This document shows, in pieces, positions 8,128 through 15,551 of a DNA stretch of 64,000 bases. The stretch lies in contig NZ_WQPN01000017.1 in assembly GCF_018785315.1 (NCBI RefSeq), positions 40,641-104,640 of the forward strand, given 5' to 3'. The stretch's first letter is position 1. Each line of letters starts with the position of its first letter. Made by a program: the position numbers and the translations under genes. A model generated the notes under the pieces. That model was not told where the DNA came from. It was given only the letters and a program-made list of their open reading frames with translations, and did not search any database. The stretch comes from Clostridium sp. MCC353 (lineage in GTDB: Bacteria > Bacillota > Clostridia > Lachnospirales > Lachnospiraceae).

Positions 8128-9486
8128 ATGAATCAGAAAGAATTGGTGTTAAACGCCATGCAGTGCAAAAAAGTGGACAGAATTCCGTGGGTGCCTTTTG
8201 TAGGCTGTCATGCGGCCAGCTTAATCGGAGTGGACTGTGAAACATTTTTTAAAAACGAAGAGGACATTGTTAACGGCGTGTTAAAAGCGGTAGAGCTTTA
8301 CAATCCCGACGGAATCCCCACCATGTTCGATTTACAGCTTGAAGCCGAGGCCATGGGATGTAAACTCACCTATGCGAAAGACAACCCACCGGCGGTATCC
8401 ACCCACATTTTAGAGCAGGGGGCCAGCCTGGAAGACTTAAAGATCCCAACGGAAAATGACGGACGCCTTCCCATCGCCCTTGGCGCCACCAGAAGGATCG
8501 TGGAAGCGGTAGGGGATAAAATTGCGGTGTACGGCCTGATTACCGGACCATTTACCCTGGCCCTGCACTTAAAGGGCACCGACATTTTTTACGATATGCT
8601 GGATGAGCCGGAAGAGGTGGAAGAGCTCATGGAATTCTGCCAGAAGGTGGCAATTAACATGGCGAAAATGTACATAGACGCAGGCGTTGATATCGTGGCC
8701 CTGGTGGATCCCATGACCTCTCAGATTTCTCCTGATAATTTCGAGGAATTCGTCAGCCCTTACGTGACTCCTGTTTTTGATTACATCCATGAAAGGGGAA
8801 AACTGGGTTCCATGTTCGTATGCGGCAATGCCAAGAGAAATGTGGAAGCTATGTGTAAAATCCATGCGGATAATGTATCCGTGGATGAGAATATCCCGCT
8901 GGAATACGTGGTGGATATCTGCCATAAGAACCAGGTTTCTGTGGGCGGCAACATTAAGCTGACCCTGACTATGCTGTTCGGCACCCCATATGACAACATG
9001 CAGGATGCCACCAACTGTATGCAGATCGGCGGCCACGAAGGCTTTATCCTGGCTCCCGGCTGCGATATGCCGTATGCGACACCGGTTGAAAATGTGCAGG
9101 CGGTGACCAAAACGGTTCATGGAGACATTGAAGATATCTTCGAAGGCGGCAACGTGATGGACGGCGTAACTTACGAGCTTCCGGATTACCAGGCGGAGGA
9201 AAAGGTGATCATCGACTGCATTACGCTGGATTCCGAATCCTGCGCGGCCTGCCAGTATAACATGGAGGCAGTGCGTGTGGCGGCGGCTCCGTTAATGGAT
9301 CAGGTTACGATTATTGAACATAAAATCAAGGAAAAAGAAGGGGTTGCCTGCATGATGAAACTGGGAGCCAAGCAGGTTCCCACCATCTGTGTGGACGGCG
9401 AAGTGAAGTACGAAAGTATCCTGCCGGATACCCCGGAACTTACAGCCTGTTTTAAGGCTGCAGTCGACAAGAAAAGAAAGGGCTGA
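8128..9486 (+). CDS. UroD/MtaA-family methyltransferase with C-terminal thioredoxin-like domain
   Basis: A 452-residue protein. Residues about 1-345 are a uroporphyrinogen-decarboxylase-fold domain of the MtaA/CmuA corrinoid methyltransferase type. Cys232 (MFVCGN) and Cys312 (APGCDMP) sit where zinc ligands occur in MtaA, but the usual His two residues before the first Cys is Phe230. Residues about 360-452 form a small thioredoxin-like domain with a CxxC motif (SCAACQYN, Cys372 and Cys375). The likely role is methyl transfer between a corrinoid protein and another acceptor or donor. The substrate is unknown. Confidence 0.78.
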   Translation: MNQKELVLNAMQCKKVDRIPWVPFVGCHAASLIGVDCETFFKNEEDIVNGVLKAVELYNPDGIPTMFDLQLEAEAMGCKLTYAKDNPPAVSTHILEQGASLEDLKIPTENDGRLPIALGATRRIVEAVGDKIAVYGLITGPFTLALHLKGTDIFYDMLDEPEEVEELMEFCQKVAINMAKMYIDAGVDIVALVDPMTSQISPDNFEEFVSPYVTPVFDYIHERGKLGSMFVCGNAKRNVEAMCKIHADNVSVDENIPLEYVVDICHKNQVSVGGNIKLTLTMLFGTPYDNMQDATNCMQIGGHEGFILAPGCDMPYATPVENVQAVTKTVHGDIEDIFEGGNVMDGVTYELPDYQAEEKVIIDCITLDSESCAACQYNMEAVRVAAAPLMDQVTIIEHKIKEKEGVACMMKLGAKQVPTICVDGEVKYESILPDTPELTACFKAAVDKKRKG

Positions 9487-9491
9487 GCATT

Positions 9492-9812
9492 ATGACGAAA
9501 GTAAAAATTAATCCGGGTATCTGCGGTCTGGTCACAACCGTGACCGCGGAGTCGGAGGACCAGCAGGAAGTTACAGTAACCGTGAAATCAGGCTGCGAAA
9601 GCATCAGGAAGATGTTTGAGGATTTGGGAAATACGTTTGATGCCTTTGACGTATGCCTGGCCAAACCCGGGGCAGGGGATCTCTATGAGTATGCCGCTGA
9701 ACATTTCCCAGGACACGCGTCCTGCCCGGCGGTTGCCGGAATCATTAAGTGCATGGAAGTGGAATGCAGGCTGGCGCTTCCAGCCGCAGCTACCATTGAA
9801 TTTGAGAAATAA
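9492..9812 (+). CDS. Small Cys-rich protein (DUF6951-like)
   Basis: A 106-residue soluble protein with six cysteines: GIC near the start, GC, VC, SC, KC and EC. From memory it resembles DUF6951; the family name is not certain. It starts 5 bases after the methyltransferase stop, so translation is coupled. The Cys content and place beside a redox-domain methyltransferase suggest metal or thiol chemistry for the same pathway. Its function is not known. Confidence 0.6.
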   Translation: MTKVKINPGICGLVTTVTAESEDQQEVTVTVKSGCESIRKMFEDLGNTFDAFDVCLAKPGAGDLYEYAAEHFPGHASCPAVAGIIKCMEVECRLALPAAATIEFEK

Positions 9813-9823
9813 ATAAGGGATGG

Positions 9824-9852
9824 GAGGGAGGTGCGGCGACACCTCCCTTTCT
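9824..9852 (+). terminator. Intrinsic terminator after the small Cys-rich gene
   Basis: GGGAGGTG (9826-9833) pairs with CACCTCCC (9840-9847) over a 6-base loop, followed by a T-rich run. It separates this operon from cobT. Confidence 0.75.
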
Positions 9853-9903
9853 GTTACAGACCGTTATGTTTTATGAATTATGGATGTTAAGTTGTTGGGA
9901 GAT

Positions 9904-10171
9904 ATGGTATAATGGCCGCAGAGCGGGCATTATACCTGCGCATGCCGGTTTCTGCGTTCGCCGCAGAAAGCCGGGCGCTGGAATCGGCCGGAGGCTGCTA
10001 TAGGCGCTTTGCGGCTATGGCATAATGGGCGCAGAGCGGGCATTATACCTGCGCATGCCGGTTTCTGCGCTCGCCGCAGAAAGCCGGGCGCTGGAATCGG
10101 CCGGAGGCTGCTATAGGCGCTTGCGGCTATGGCATAATGGCCGCAGAGCGGGCATTATACCTGTGGAAAAG
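9904..10171 (+). repeat. Tandem repeat of about 113 bp carrying palindromes, upstream of cobT
   Basis: Two full copies (9904-10016 and 10017-10128; 113 and 112 bp) and a partial third from 10129. Each copy starts with an inverted repeat of 14 bp and a 3-base centre (GGTATAATGGCCGC, then GCGGGCATTATACC). A hairpin built on CCGGTTTCTGCG follows. TATAAT appears on both strands of each palindrome, and the first copy has an extended -10 (TGGTATAAT). I see no cobalamin riboswitch here. The array may supply promoters or be a repeat-expanded extragenic palindrome. Confidence 0.8.
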
Positions 10172-10193
10172 GGAAGTTAAAAAGGAGCAGGAT

Positions 10194-11276
10194 ATGGATC
10201 GAATGACGGAATTAGAACAATTATGCGGGCTGATTAAGCCGCTGAATCAGGAAATCCTGCGGGTGAGCAAAGCCCACTGGGATAATATAGCAAAGCCCCT
10301 GGACGGGCTGGGGCTGCTGGAACAGATGATTACTAAGATAGCCGGAATCCAAAACCAGGAGATGGTTTCATTGGAGAAAAAGGCGGTTGTGGTTATGTGC
10401 AGTGACAACGGCGTGGTGGCCGAAGGGGTGACCCAGACGGACAGCAGCGTGACGGCAGTGGTCTCTGAGAACTTTGCCAGAGGGATTGCCAGTGTAAACA
10501 GGATGGCCGCTGTGGCGGGAGCTGACGTGATACCGGTGGATATCGGCATTAACCGGGACGTAAAAGAACCGGGAATCAGGAACTGCAAAATCGCCTATGG
10601 CACAAAAAACCTGGCCAAAGAACCGGCCATGACGAGAGAAGAGGCCCTTCAGGGAATTTTAACAGGAATTCATCTTGTGCGGGAACTGAAAGAGAGCGGA
10701 TACCGGATTCTGGGCACCGGTGAGATGGGGATTGGAAATACTACCACCAGCAGCGCCATTGCCTCTGTGATGTTAAACCTGCCCCCCGAACAGGTGACGG
10801 GAAAAGGCGCAGGCCTTTCAAAAGAAGGGATTATAAGGAAGATAAATGTGATCAAAGAGGCCATAGCGCTCCACCATCCGGATCCGGCGGCCCCCATTGA
10901 AGTGCTGGCTGACCTGGGCGGTTTTGATATCGCGGGAATGACCGGTTTGTTCTTGGGCGGAGCCATTTACCGGATTCCTGTGGTCATAGACGGCCTTATT
11001 TCCTCCATCGCCGCCCTGCTGGCAAAGAGGATCTGCCCTGAGGCTGTCGGATATATGCTGCCGTCCCATATGAGCAAGGAACCGTCCAGTGAACGGATTA
11101 TGGAAGAACTGGGGCTCAGACCCCTCATTTTGGGGAATCTGGCGTTGGGAGAAGGAACGGGGACAGTGCTCTTGTTCCCCATGCTGGATATGGCCAATGA
11201 GGTATACCTGGAAAACAGCACATTTGAAACAATTAATATAGAAGCTTATAAAAAGTTTGAAGGAGACGAGCAGTGA
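10194..11276 (+). CDS. cobT: Nicotinate-nucleotide:dimethylbenzimidazole phosphoribosyltransferase
   Basis: A 360-residue CobT, normal length. It makes the alpha-ribazole phosphate lower-ligand precursor for cobamides from a base and nicotinate mononucleotide. Visible family motifs are MCSDNGVVAEGV, GTGEMGIGNTTTSSA, the glycine-rich LGGFDIAGMTG and the C-terminal GEGTGT. ATG 10194 is preceded by AAAGGAG; an upstream ATG at 10137 lies inside the tandem repeat and has no ribosome binding site. The stop overlaps the hemL start by one base. Confidence 0.92.
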   Translation: MDRMTELEQLCGLIKPLNQEILRVSKAHWDNIAKPLDGLGLLEQMITKIAGIQNQEMVSLEKKAVVVMCSDNGVVAEGVTQTDSSVTAVVSENFARGIASVNRMAAVAGADVIPVDIGINRDVKEPGIRNCKIAYGTKNLAKEPAMTREEALQGILTGIHLVRELKESGYRILGTGEMGIGNTTTSSAIASVMLNLPPEQVTGKGAGLSKEGIIRKINVIKEAIALHHPDPAAPIEVLADLGGFDIAGMTGLFLGGAIYRIPVVIDGLISSIAALLAKRICPEAVGYMLPSHMSKEPSSERIMEELGLRPLILGNLALGEGTGTVLLFPMLDMANEVYLENSTFETINIEAYKKFEGDEQ

Positions 11277-12553
11277 TGAGAACAGAAGAATCAAAGCGGT
11301 TATTTGAAGCGTCCAGACAGAGGATTCCGGGTGGCGTGAACAGTCCGGTGCGCGCTTTTGGATCCGTTGGAAGAACTCCGTTATTTATTGATCATGCAAA
11401 AGGCAGCCGCATCACGGATGTGGATGGAAATGAATATATTGACTATGTCTGTTCCTGGGGCCCTGGAATTCTGGGACATGCCCATCCGGAAGTGATCGAA
11501 GCGGTGAAAGAAGCCTGTGAGAAGGGGTTAACCTACGGAGCGCCTACCAAAAAGGAGCTGGTGCTGGCGGAAATGATCTGTGAGGCGATGCCTTCTGTGG
11601 AAAAAGTGAGGCTGGTCAGTTCCGGTACGGAAGCGGTCATGAGCGCAATCCGCACGGCCCGCGGGTATACGGGCAGGGATCTGATCATCAAATTCAAGGG
11701 CAACTACCACGGCCATTCCGACGGCCTTCTGGTAAAGGCTGGTTCTGCCGCCCTCACCACGGCGGTTCCGGACAGCAGCGGCGTTCCGGCTTCCTATACT
11801 CAGAATACCCTGGTGGCCCTTTACAATGATAAGGATTCAGTCAGAGAGCTGATGGAAACTTACAAAGGCCAGGTGGCTGCCATTATCGTGGAGCCGGTGG
11901 CTGCCAACATGGGGGTAGTCCTTCCGCAGGACGGGTTCCTGGAATTTCTGCGGGAAATCACGCTGGAATATGGCACAGTTTTGATTTTCGACGAGGTGAT
12001 TACCGGGTTCCGTCTCGGATATGGCGGGGCCCAGGATTATTATAAGATTAAGCCGGACATGACTACTTTGGGCAAGATCATCGGCGGCGGAATGCCCATG
12101 GCCGCTTACGGCGGCAAAAAGGAAATCATGGACATGGTTTCACCGGTGGGGCCTGTATACCAGGCTGGTACCCTATCAGGCAATCCCATTGCCACCACTG
12201 CGGGTATCAAAACGCTGGAGATATTGAAAGCACACCCGGAATATTACACCGGAATAGAACAGAAAGCCAAAACTCTTGCAGAGGCCCTGAGGAAACGGGG
12301 AGAACTGAAAAATGGAGGGAATCTGTGCGTAAACCAGGTGGGATCACTGCTGTGTGCATTTTTCACGGGAAAAATGGTGACGGACTACGAAAGCGCCACC
12401 TCTTCGGATACACAGGCATATGCGGAGTATTTCGGAGCGCTTTTGGAACATGGTATCTATGTGGCGCCGTCTCAGTTTGAGGCCATGTTTGTATCGGCCG
12501 CTCACAGCGATGAAGACATTAAAAAAACCTGTGAGGTCATTTTACAGGCGTAA
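11276..12553 (+). CDS. hemL: Glutamate-1-semialdehyde 2,1-aminomutase
   Basis: A 425-residue PLP enzyme converting glutamate-1-semialdehyde to 5-aminolevulinate, the tetrapyrrole precursor. It has the family start RIPGGVNSPVRAF, the PLP-binding Asp in FDEVITGFR and the Schiff-base Lys267 in LGKIIGGGMP. The start overlaps the cobT stop (TGATG), so the two are translationally coupled. With hemA next, it supplies the corrin ring for the cobamide made with CobT. Confidence 0.94.
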   Translation: MRTEESKRLFEASRQRIPGGVNSPVRAFGSVGRTPLFIDHAKGSRITDVDGNEYIDYVCSWGPGILGHAHPEVIEAVKEACEKGLTYGAPTKKELVLAEMICEAMPSVEKVRLVSSGTEAVMSAIRTARGYTGRDLIIKFKGNYHGHSDGLLVKAGSAALTTAVPDSSGVPASYTQNTLVALYNDKDSVRELMETYKGQVAAIIVEPVAANMGVVLPQDGFLEFLREITLEYGTVLIFDEVITGFRLGYGGAQDYYKIKPDMTTLGKIIGGGMPMAAYGGKKEIMDMVSPVGPVYQAGTLSGNPIATTAGIKTLEILKAHPEYYTGIEQKAKTLAEALRKRGELKNGGNLCVNQVGSLLCAFFTGKMVTDYESATSSDTQAYAEYFGALLEHGIYVAPSQFEAMFVSAAHSDEDIKKTCEVILQA

Positions 12554-12565
12554 AGCGAGGCTGTT

Positions 12566-13765
12566 ATGGGAGTACAATTATTAAGTGTCAGTTATAAAAC
12601 AACGCCCATTGAGATCCGGTCCCTGTTCGCGTTTAATGAGGAACAGCAGGAAAGGATTCTGGACGGGCTTTGCGGCCATGAATCCATAGAAGAGGCGGTG
12701 GTATTATCCACCTGCAACCGGATGGAAGTGTACTGCTATTCCAACGATAGGGCGGATGCATCAAAGGTATTTGAGCAGATGCTGGAAACGGTGGCGGAAA
12801 CGGCGGGGGCAGGGCAGGTGGAAAACCTGAGGGATTATATTCTGTTATATCAGGATCATAAAGCCATGCATCATCTGTTCCGGGTGGCGGCCGGCCTGGA
12901 TTCCATGGTGATCGGGGAAGATCAGATCCTGGGGCAGGTTAAACACGCCCATGAGTTTTCCCATGTCAGGAACCGGTGCAGCACTTACTTAAACACGCTG
13001 TTTCGATACGCGGTTACCTGTTCCAAGAAAATCAAGACAGATACGGTTCTGTCCAAGACCAGCATTTCCACGGCAACCCTGGCCATTAAAGCCGCGGAGC
13101 ATGAACTGGGCAGCCTTCAGGATAAAAAGATGATGATCATAGGGGCTTCCGGCAAGATCGGCGGCATTGTGCTCAAAAATGCGGGCTGTATAAAAGGCCT
13201 TTCCATCTGCGTCACCAGCCGGAATCATTTGCCTGGAATGACGGGAGGAGGACATATCAGCTATGAAGTCATTTCCTATGATGAAAGATATTCTTACATG
13301 GACGAAATGGACATCATCATCAGCGCCACGTCCAGCCCTCATTACACCGTCACCAAAAATCATTTTGAAAAATGCATGAAGACGGACAAACGAAGAGTAT
13401 TCGTTGATCTGGCGGTTCCCATGGATATTGAAAAGGCAGTGGGGGACTTAAAAGGAGTCAGATACTTTAATATAGAAGATATGAAGGAACTGGCAAGGCA
13501 GAACAACGAGAAAAAGCAGGCGGATATCAAGGCGGCGGACAAGATTCTGGATGAATACGAGGACCAGTTTTCCAGGTGGCTTCTGTTCCAGACCCACCGT
13601 TCCCAGATGGACCGTTTAAAATGTGATATGATGGAGGACGCGGGAGAAAAGGGCATCGACACAGCCATTAACCACCTCTTTTATAAGATAAGGGAAATGG
13701 GCAGTTTAGGGGAAGTGGAGGCATTTATGTCCGTAATATCTAAAATAAATGCGGAATTGCAGTAA
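12566..13765 (+). CDS. hemA: Glutamyl-tRNA reductase
   Basis: A 399-residue enzyme for the first step of C5 tetrapyrrole synthesis. The catalytic Cys50 lies in LSTCNRMEVY. Next come the signature GEDQILGQVK and an NADPH-binding domain (IIGASGKIGG; the usual GxGxxG is GASGKIG). The C-terminal dimerisation helix region is present. It starts 12 bases after hemL. The order hemL-hemA without other hem genes suggests dedicated 5-aminolevulinate supply to corrinoid synthesis, which is inference. Confidence 0.92.
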   Translation: MGVQLLSVSYKTTPIEIRSLFAFNEEQQERILDGLCGHESIEEAVVLSTCNRMEVYCYSNDRADASKVFEQMLETVAETAGAGQVENLRDYILLYQDHKAMHHLFRVAAGLDSMVIGEDQILGQVKHAHEFSHVRNRCSTYLNTLFRYAVTCSKKIKTDTVLSKTSISTATLAIKAAEHELGSLQDKKMMIIGASGKIGGIVLKNAGCIKGLSICVTSRNHLPGMTGGGHISYEVISYDERYSYMDEMDIIISATSSPHYTVTKNHFEKCMKTDKRRVFVDLAVPMDIEKAVGDLKGVRYFNIEDMKELARQNNEKKQADIKAADKILDEYEDQFSRWLLFQTHRSQMDRLKCDMMEDAGEKGIDTAINHLFYKIREMGSLGEVEAFMSVISKINAELQ

Positions 13766-13785
13766 GATTCTAAAAGAAATACAAT
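13757..13785 (+). promoter_or_regulatory. Probable promoter of the corrinoid protein gene
   Basis: TTGCAG (13757-13762), a 17-base spacer and TACAAT (13780-13785) lie at the end of hemA, about 100 bases before the corrinoid protein start. An independent promoter would allow much higher expression of the carrier protein than of its partners. Confidence 0.5.
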
Positions 13786-13888
13786 TACTCCAAAAAAAGT
13801 ACAAAATTCTGCCGGAACAATTTCTTATACTAATATACAGATAAAAGATAGAACCGCATAGGGTGTAGATGATGAGGAGGATATAGCA

Positions 13889-14527
13889 ATGGCAATTATC
13901 GAAGAGATTTCTGAGTTTCTGCAAAAAGGAAGAGCAAAAAATGTTAAGGTTTTAGTACAGCAGGCATTGGACGAGGGTGTGGATCCAAAAGCAATTTTGA
14001 ACGACGGACTGCTTTCCGGAATGATGATTATCGGTGAAAAATTTAAAAACAATGAAGTTTTCGTACCGGAAGTTTTAGTAGCGGCAAGAGCCATGAACGC
14101 AGGCATCGCAATTCTGGAACCAAAACTGATCGAAGTGGGCAATGAACCGGTTGGAAAAGCCGTAATCGGTACTGTAAAAGGCGATCTCCATGATATCGGC
14201 AAAAACCTGGTTGTTATGATGCTCAGAGGAGCAGGATTCGAAATCTACGATGTGGGCGTTGATATTGAAAGCGATACGTTCATCGACAAGGCAGAAGAAG
14301 TTGGAGCGGATATCATCTGCATGTCAGCGCTTCTGACCACCACAATGCCGAATATGAAGGATGTTATCGATGAATTAAACGCCAGAGGACTTCGCGATAA
14401 ATATGTAGTTATGGTAGGCGGAGCGCCTGTAAACGAAAGCTTCGCAAAACAGATTGGAGCGGACTATTATACTCCCGATGCGGCTACCTGTGCGGATGTT
14501 GCAAAGCAGGCGGTGCTTTCACGGTAA
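13889..14527 (+). CDS. Corrinoid (cobalamin-binding) methyl carrier protein, MtbC/MttC type
   Basis: A 212-residue two-domain carrier. Residues about 1-85 are the helical cap domain (B12-binding_2) and about 88-212 the Rossmann-like B12-binding domain. The base-off ligand His101 is in the motif GDLHDIGKN, followed by the conserved GADIICMSALLTTTM and GGAPVNE. It carries a methyl group on cobalt between substrate-side and acceptor-side methyltransferases. A strong GAGGAGG precedes the start. No substrate-side MttB/MtgB-like gene or corrinoid activase is in the window. Confidence 0.9.
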   Translation: MAIIEEISEFLQKGRAKNVKVLVQQALDEGVDPKAILNDGLLSGMMIIGEKFKNNEVFVPEVLVAARAMNAGIAILEPKLIEVGNEPVGKAVIGTVKGDLHDIGKNLVVMMLRGAGFEIYDVGVDIESDTFIDKAEEVGADIICMSALLTTTMPNMKDVIDELNARGLRDKYVVMVGGAPVNESFAKQIGADYYTPDAATCADVAKQAVLSR

Positions 14528-14550
14528 ATAAAGGGTGACTCTCCTTTTTA

Positions 14551-14862
14551 TTAATTGGCGGGTGTAACGCCATGAAGAAGGGGAAGCTGGGGCGGTCAGC
14601 CGCGGATGATAGGAATTGGGGGACGGATTCCGACCCTAAGAAATACTAGGGCTTCAAGAACGAAAAAAGACAGGGCGGTGCCCATTCACGGTGAACTCTT
14701 TATGGGACTTCACCGTTCAGTGGGCACCTCAGAAACTGATTCGGTTTTCAGTTTCTGCCTGTCTTTTTTCGCCCTTGAAGCCCAAGTATTTCTAAGGGTC
14801 TGCATACGCCCCCAATTCCTATCATCCGCGGCTGACCGCCCCAGCTTCCCCTTCTTCATGGC
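14551..14862 (+). repeat. Long hairpin element, copy A
   Basis: Bases 14569-14622 are the perfect reverse complement of 14809-14862 (54 bp). After a small internal loop, a second shoulder of about 43 bp with four mismatches continues. The apex holds two hairpins: one built on GGTGCCCA/TGGGCACC with inner GGTGAA/TTCACC, the other on CAGAAACTGA/TCAGTTTCTG. The conserved boundary TTAATTG...TAACGC begins 23 bases after the corrinoid gene stop, in sense orientation. No protein family is encoded. It may be a structured RNA, a foldback mobile element or an oversized terminator. Confidence 0.85.
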
Positions 14863-14926
14863 TGTGTATGGGGGCGCTAATGATAAAAAAGACTTTGTAA
14901 TTGAGATGATGGGGGAATTTACATGA

Positions 14927-15140
14927 AGCGTGAAGGGATTTTTGAAAATGCCTTGAGGGTTGATAGTAAAGCGTGAAGGGATTTTTGAAAATGCTTTGAG
15001 GGTTAATAGTAAAGCGTGAAGGGATTTTTGAAAATGCTTTGAGGGTTAATAGTAAAATGTGAAGGGATTTTCGAAAATGCTTTAAGGTTTAATAGTAAAA
15101 TGTGAAGGGATTTTCGAAAATGCCTTGAGGGTTGATGTAA
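14927..15140 (+). repeat. 43-bp direct tandem repeat, five copies
   Basis: Copies start at 14927, 14970, 15013, 15056 and 15099, each 43 bases, with few differences (GTGAAGGGATTTTTGAAAAT, then GCCTTGAGGGTTGATAGTAA). The last copy ends in GATGTAAAAAAA. Copies contain the near-palindrome GGGATTTTCGAAAAT. Two more units with the same terminal TGTAAAAAAA occur at 27667-27760. Copies are contiguous, without spacers. It lies between the two long hairpin elements. Confidence 0.9.
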
Positions 15141-15174
15141 AAAAAATTTTTATCATCTAAGCCAGGAAAAACCA

Positions 15175-15539
15175 GCAGAAAAGCGGGGGGAGGCGGATGG
15201 CGGAGGACCGGGCATTCCGACCGGGGCGGGGGCTTCCTCTCATGGTGCAGGAATCCATCTGGAAACCGTTTAGTGGAACTTAGTCTCCAGGGATGGAAAA
15301 AGACGGGCAGAAACTGAAAACCGAATCAGTTTCTGAGATGCCCACTGAACGGTAAAGTCCATAAAGAGTTTACCGTGAATGGGCATCGCACCGTCTTTTT
15401 CCATTCCCGGAGGCTTAGTTCCACTTACGGTTGGAAGCTGGATTCCTGCACCATGAGAGGACGCCCCCGCCCCGGTCGGAATGCCCGGTCCTTCGCCATC
15501 CGCCTCCCCCCGCTTTTCTGCGTAACGTTCATCAATTAA
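15175..15539 (-). repeat. Long hairpin element, copy B (inverted relative to A)
   Basis: Bases 15175-15256 pair with 15440-15521 over 82 bp with only two mismatches. An inner shoulder of about 50 bp continues the stem. The apex is the reverse complement of the apex of copy A, with paired changes (GATGCCC/GGGCATC against GGTGCCC/GGGCACC, and GGTAAA/TTTACC against GGTGAA/TTCACC). On the minus strand the boundary TTAATTGATGAACGTTACGC starts 12 bases after the stop of the adenylyltransferase gene. Total hairpin length is 347 bases. Confidence 0.87.
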
Positions 15540-15551
15540 TCACAATAAAAC

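Noticed and set aside
10137..10193. An earlier ATG for cobT inside the tandem repeat
   Set aside because: It has no ribosome binding site, and the translated part comes from the repeat; ATG 10194 has AAAGGAG at normal spacing and gives the usual CobT length.
9853..10193. Cobalamin riboswitch before cobT
   Set aside because: No B12-box or other core motif of that riboswitch is visible; the region is tandem repeats.
14606..14926. Open frame across hairpin element A
   Set aside because: It runs through both arms and the apex of the inverted repeat, has no ribosome binding site and no family resemblance.
14927..15140. Regular repeats as a CRISPR array
   Set aside because: The 43-bp units are contiguous, with no unique spacers between them, and no cas gene is present.
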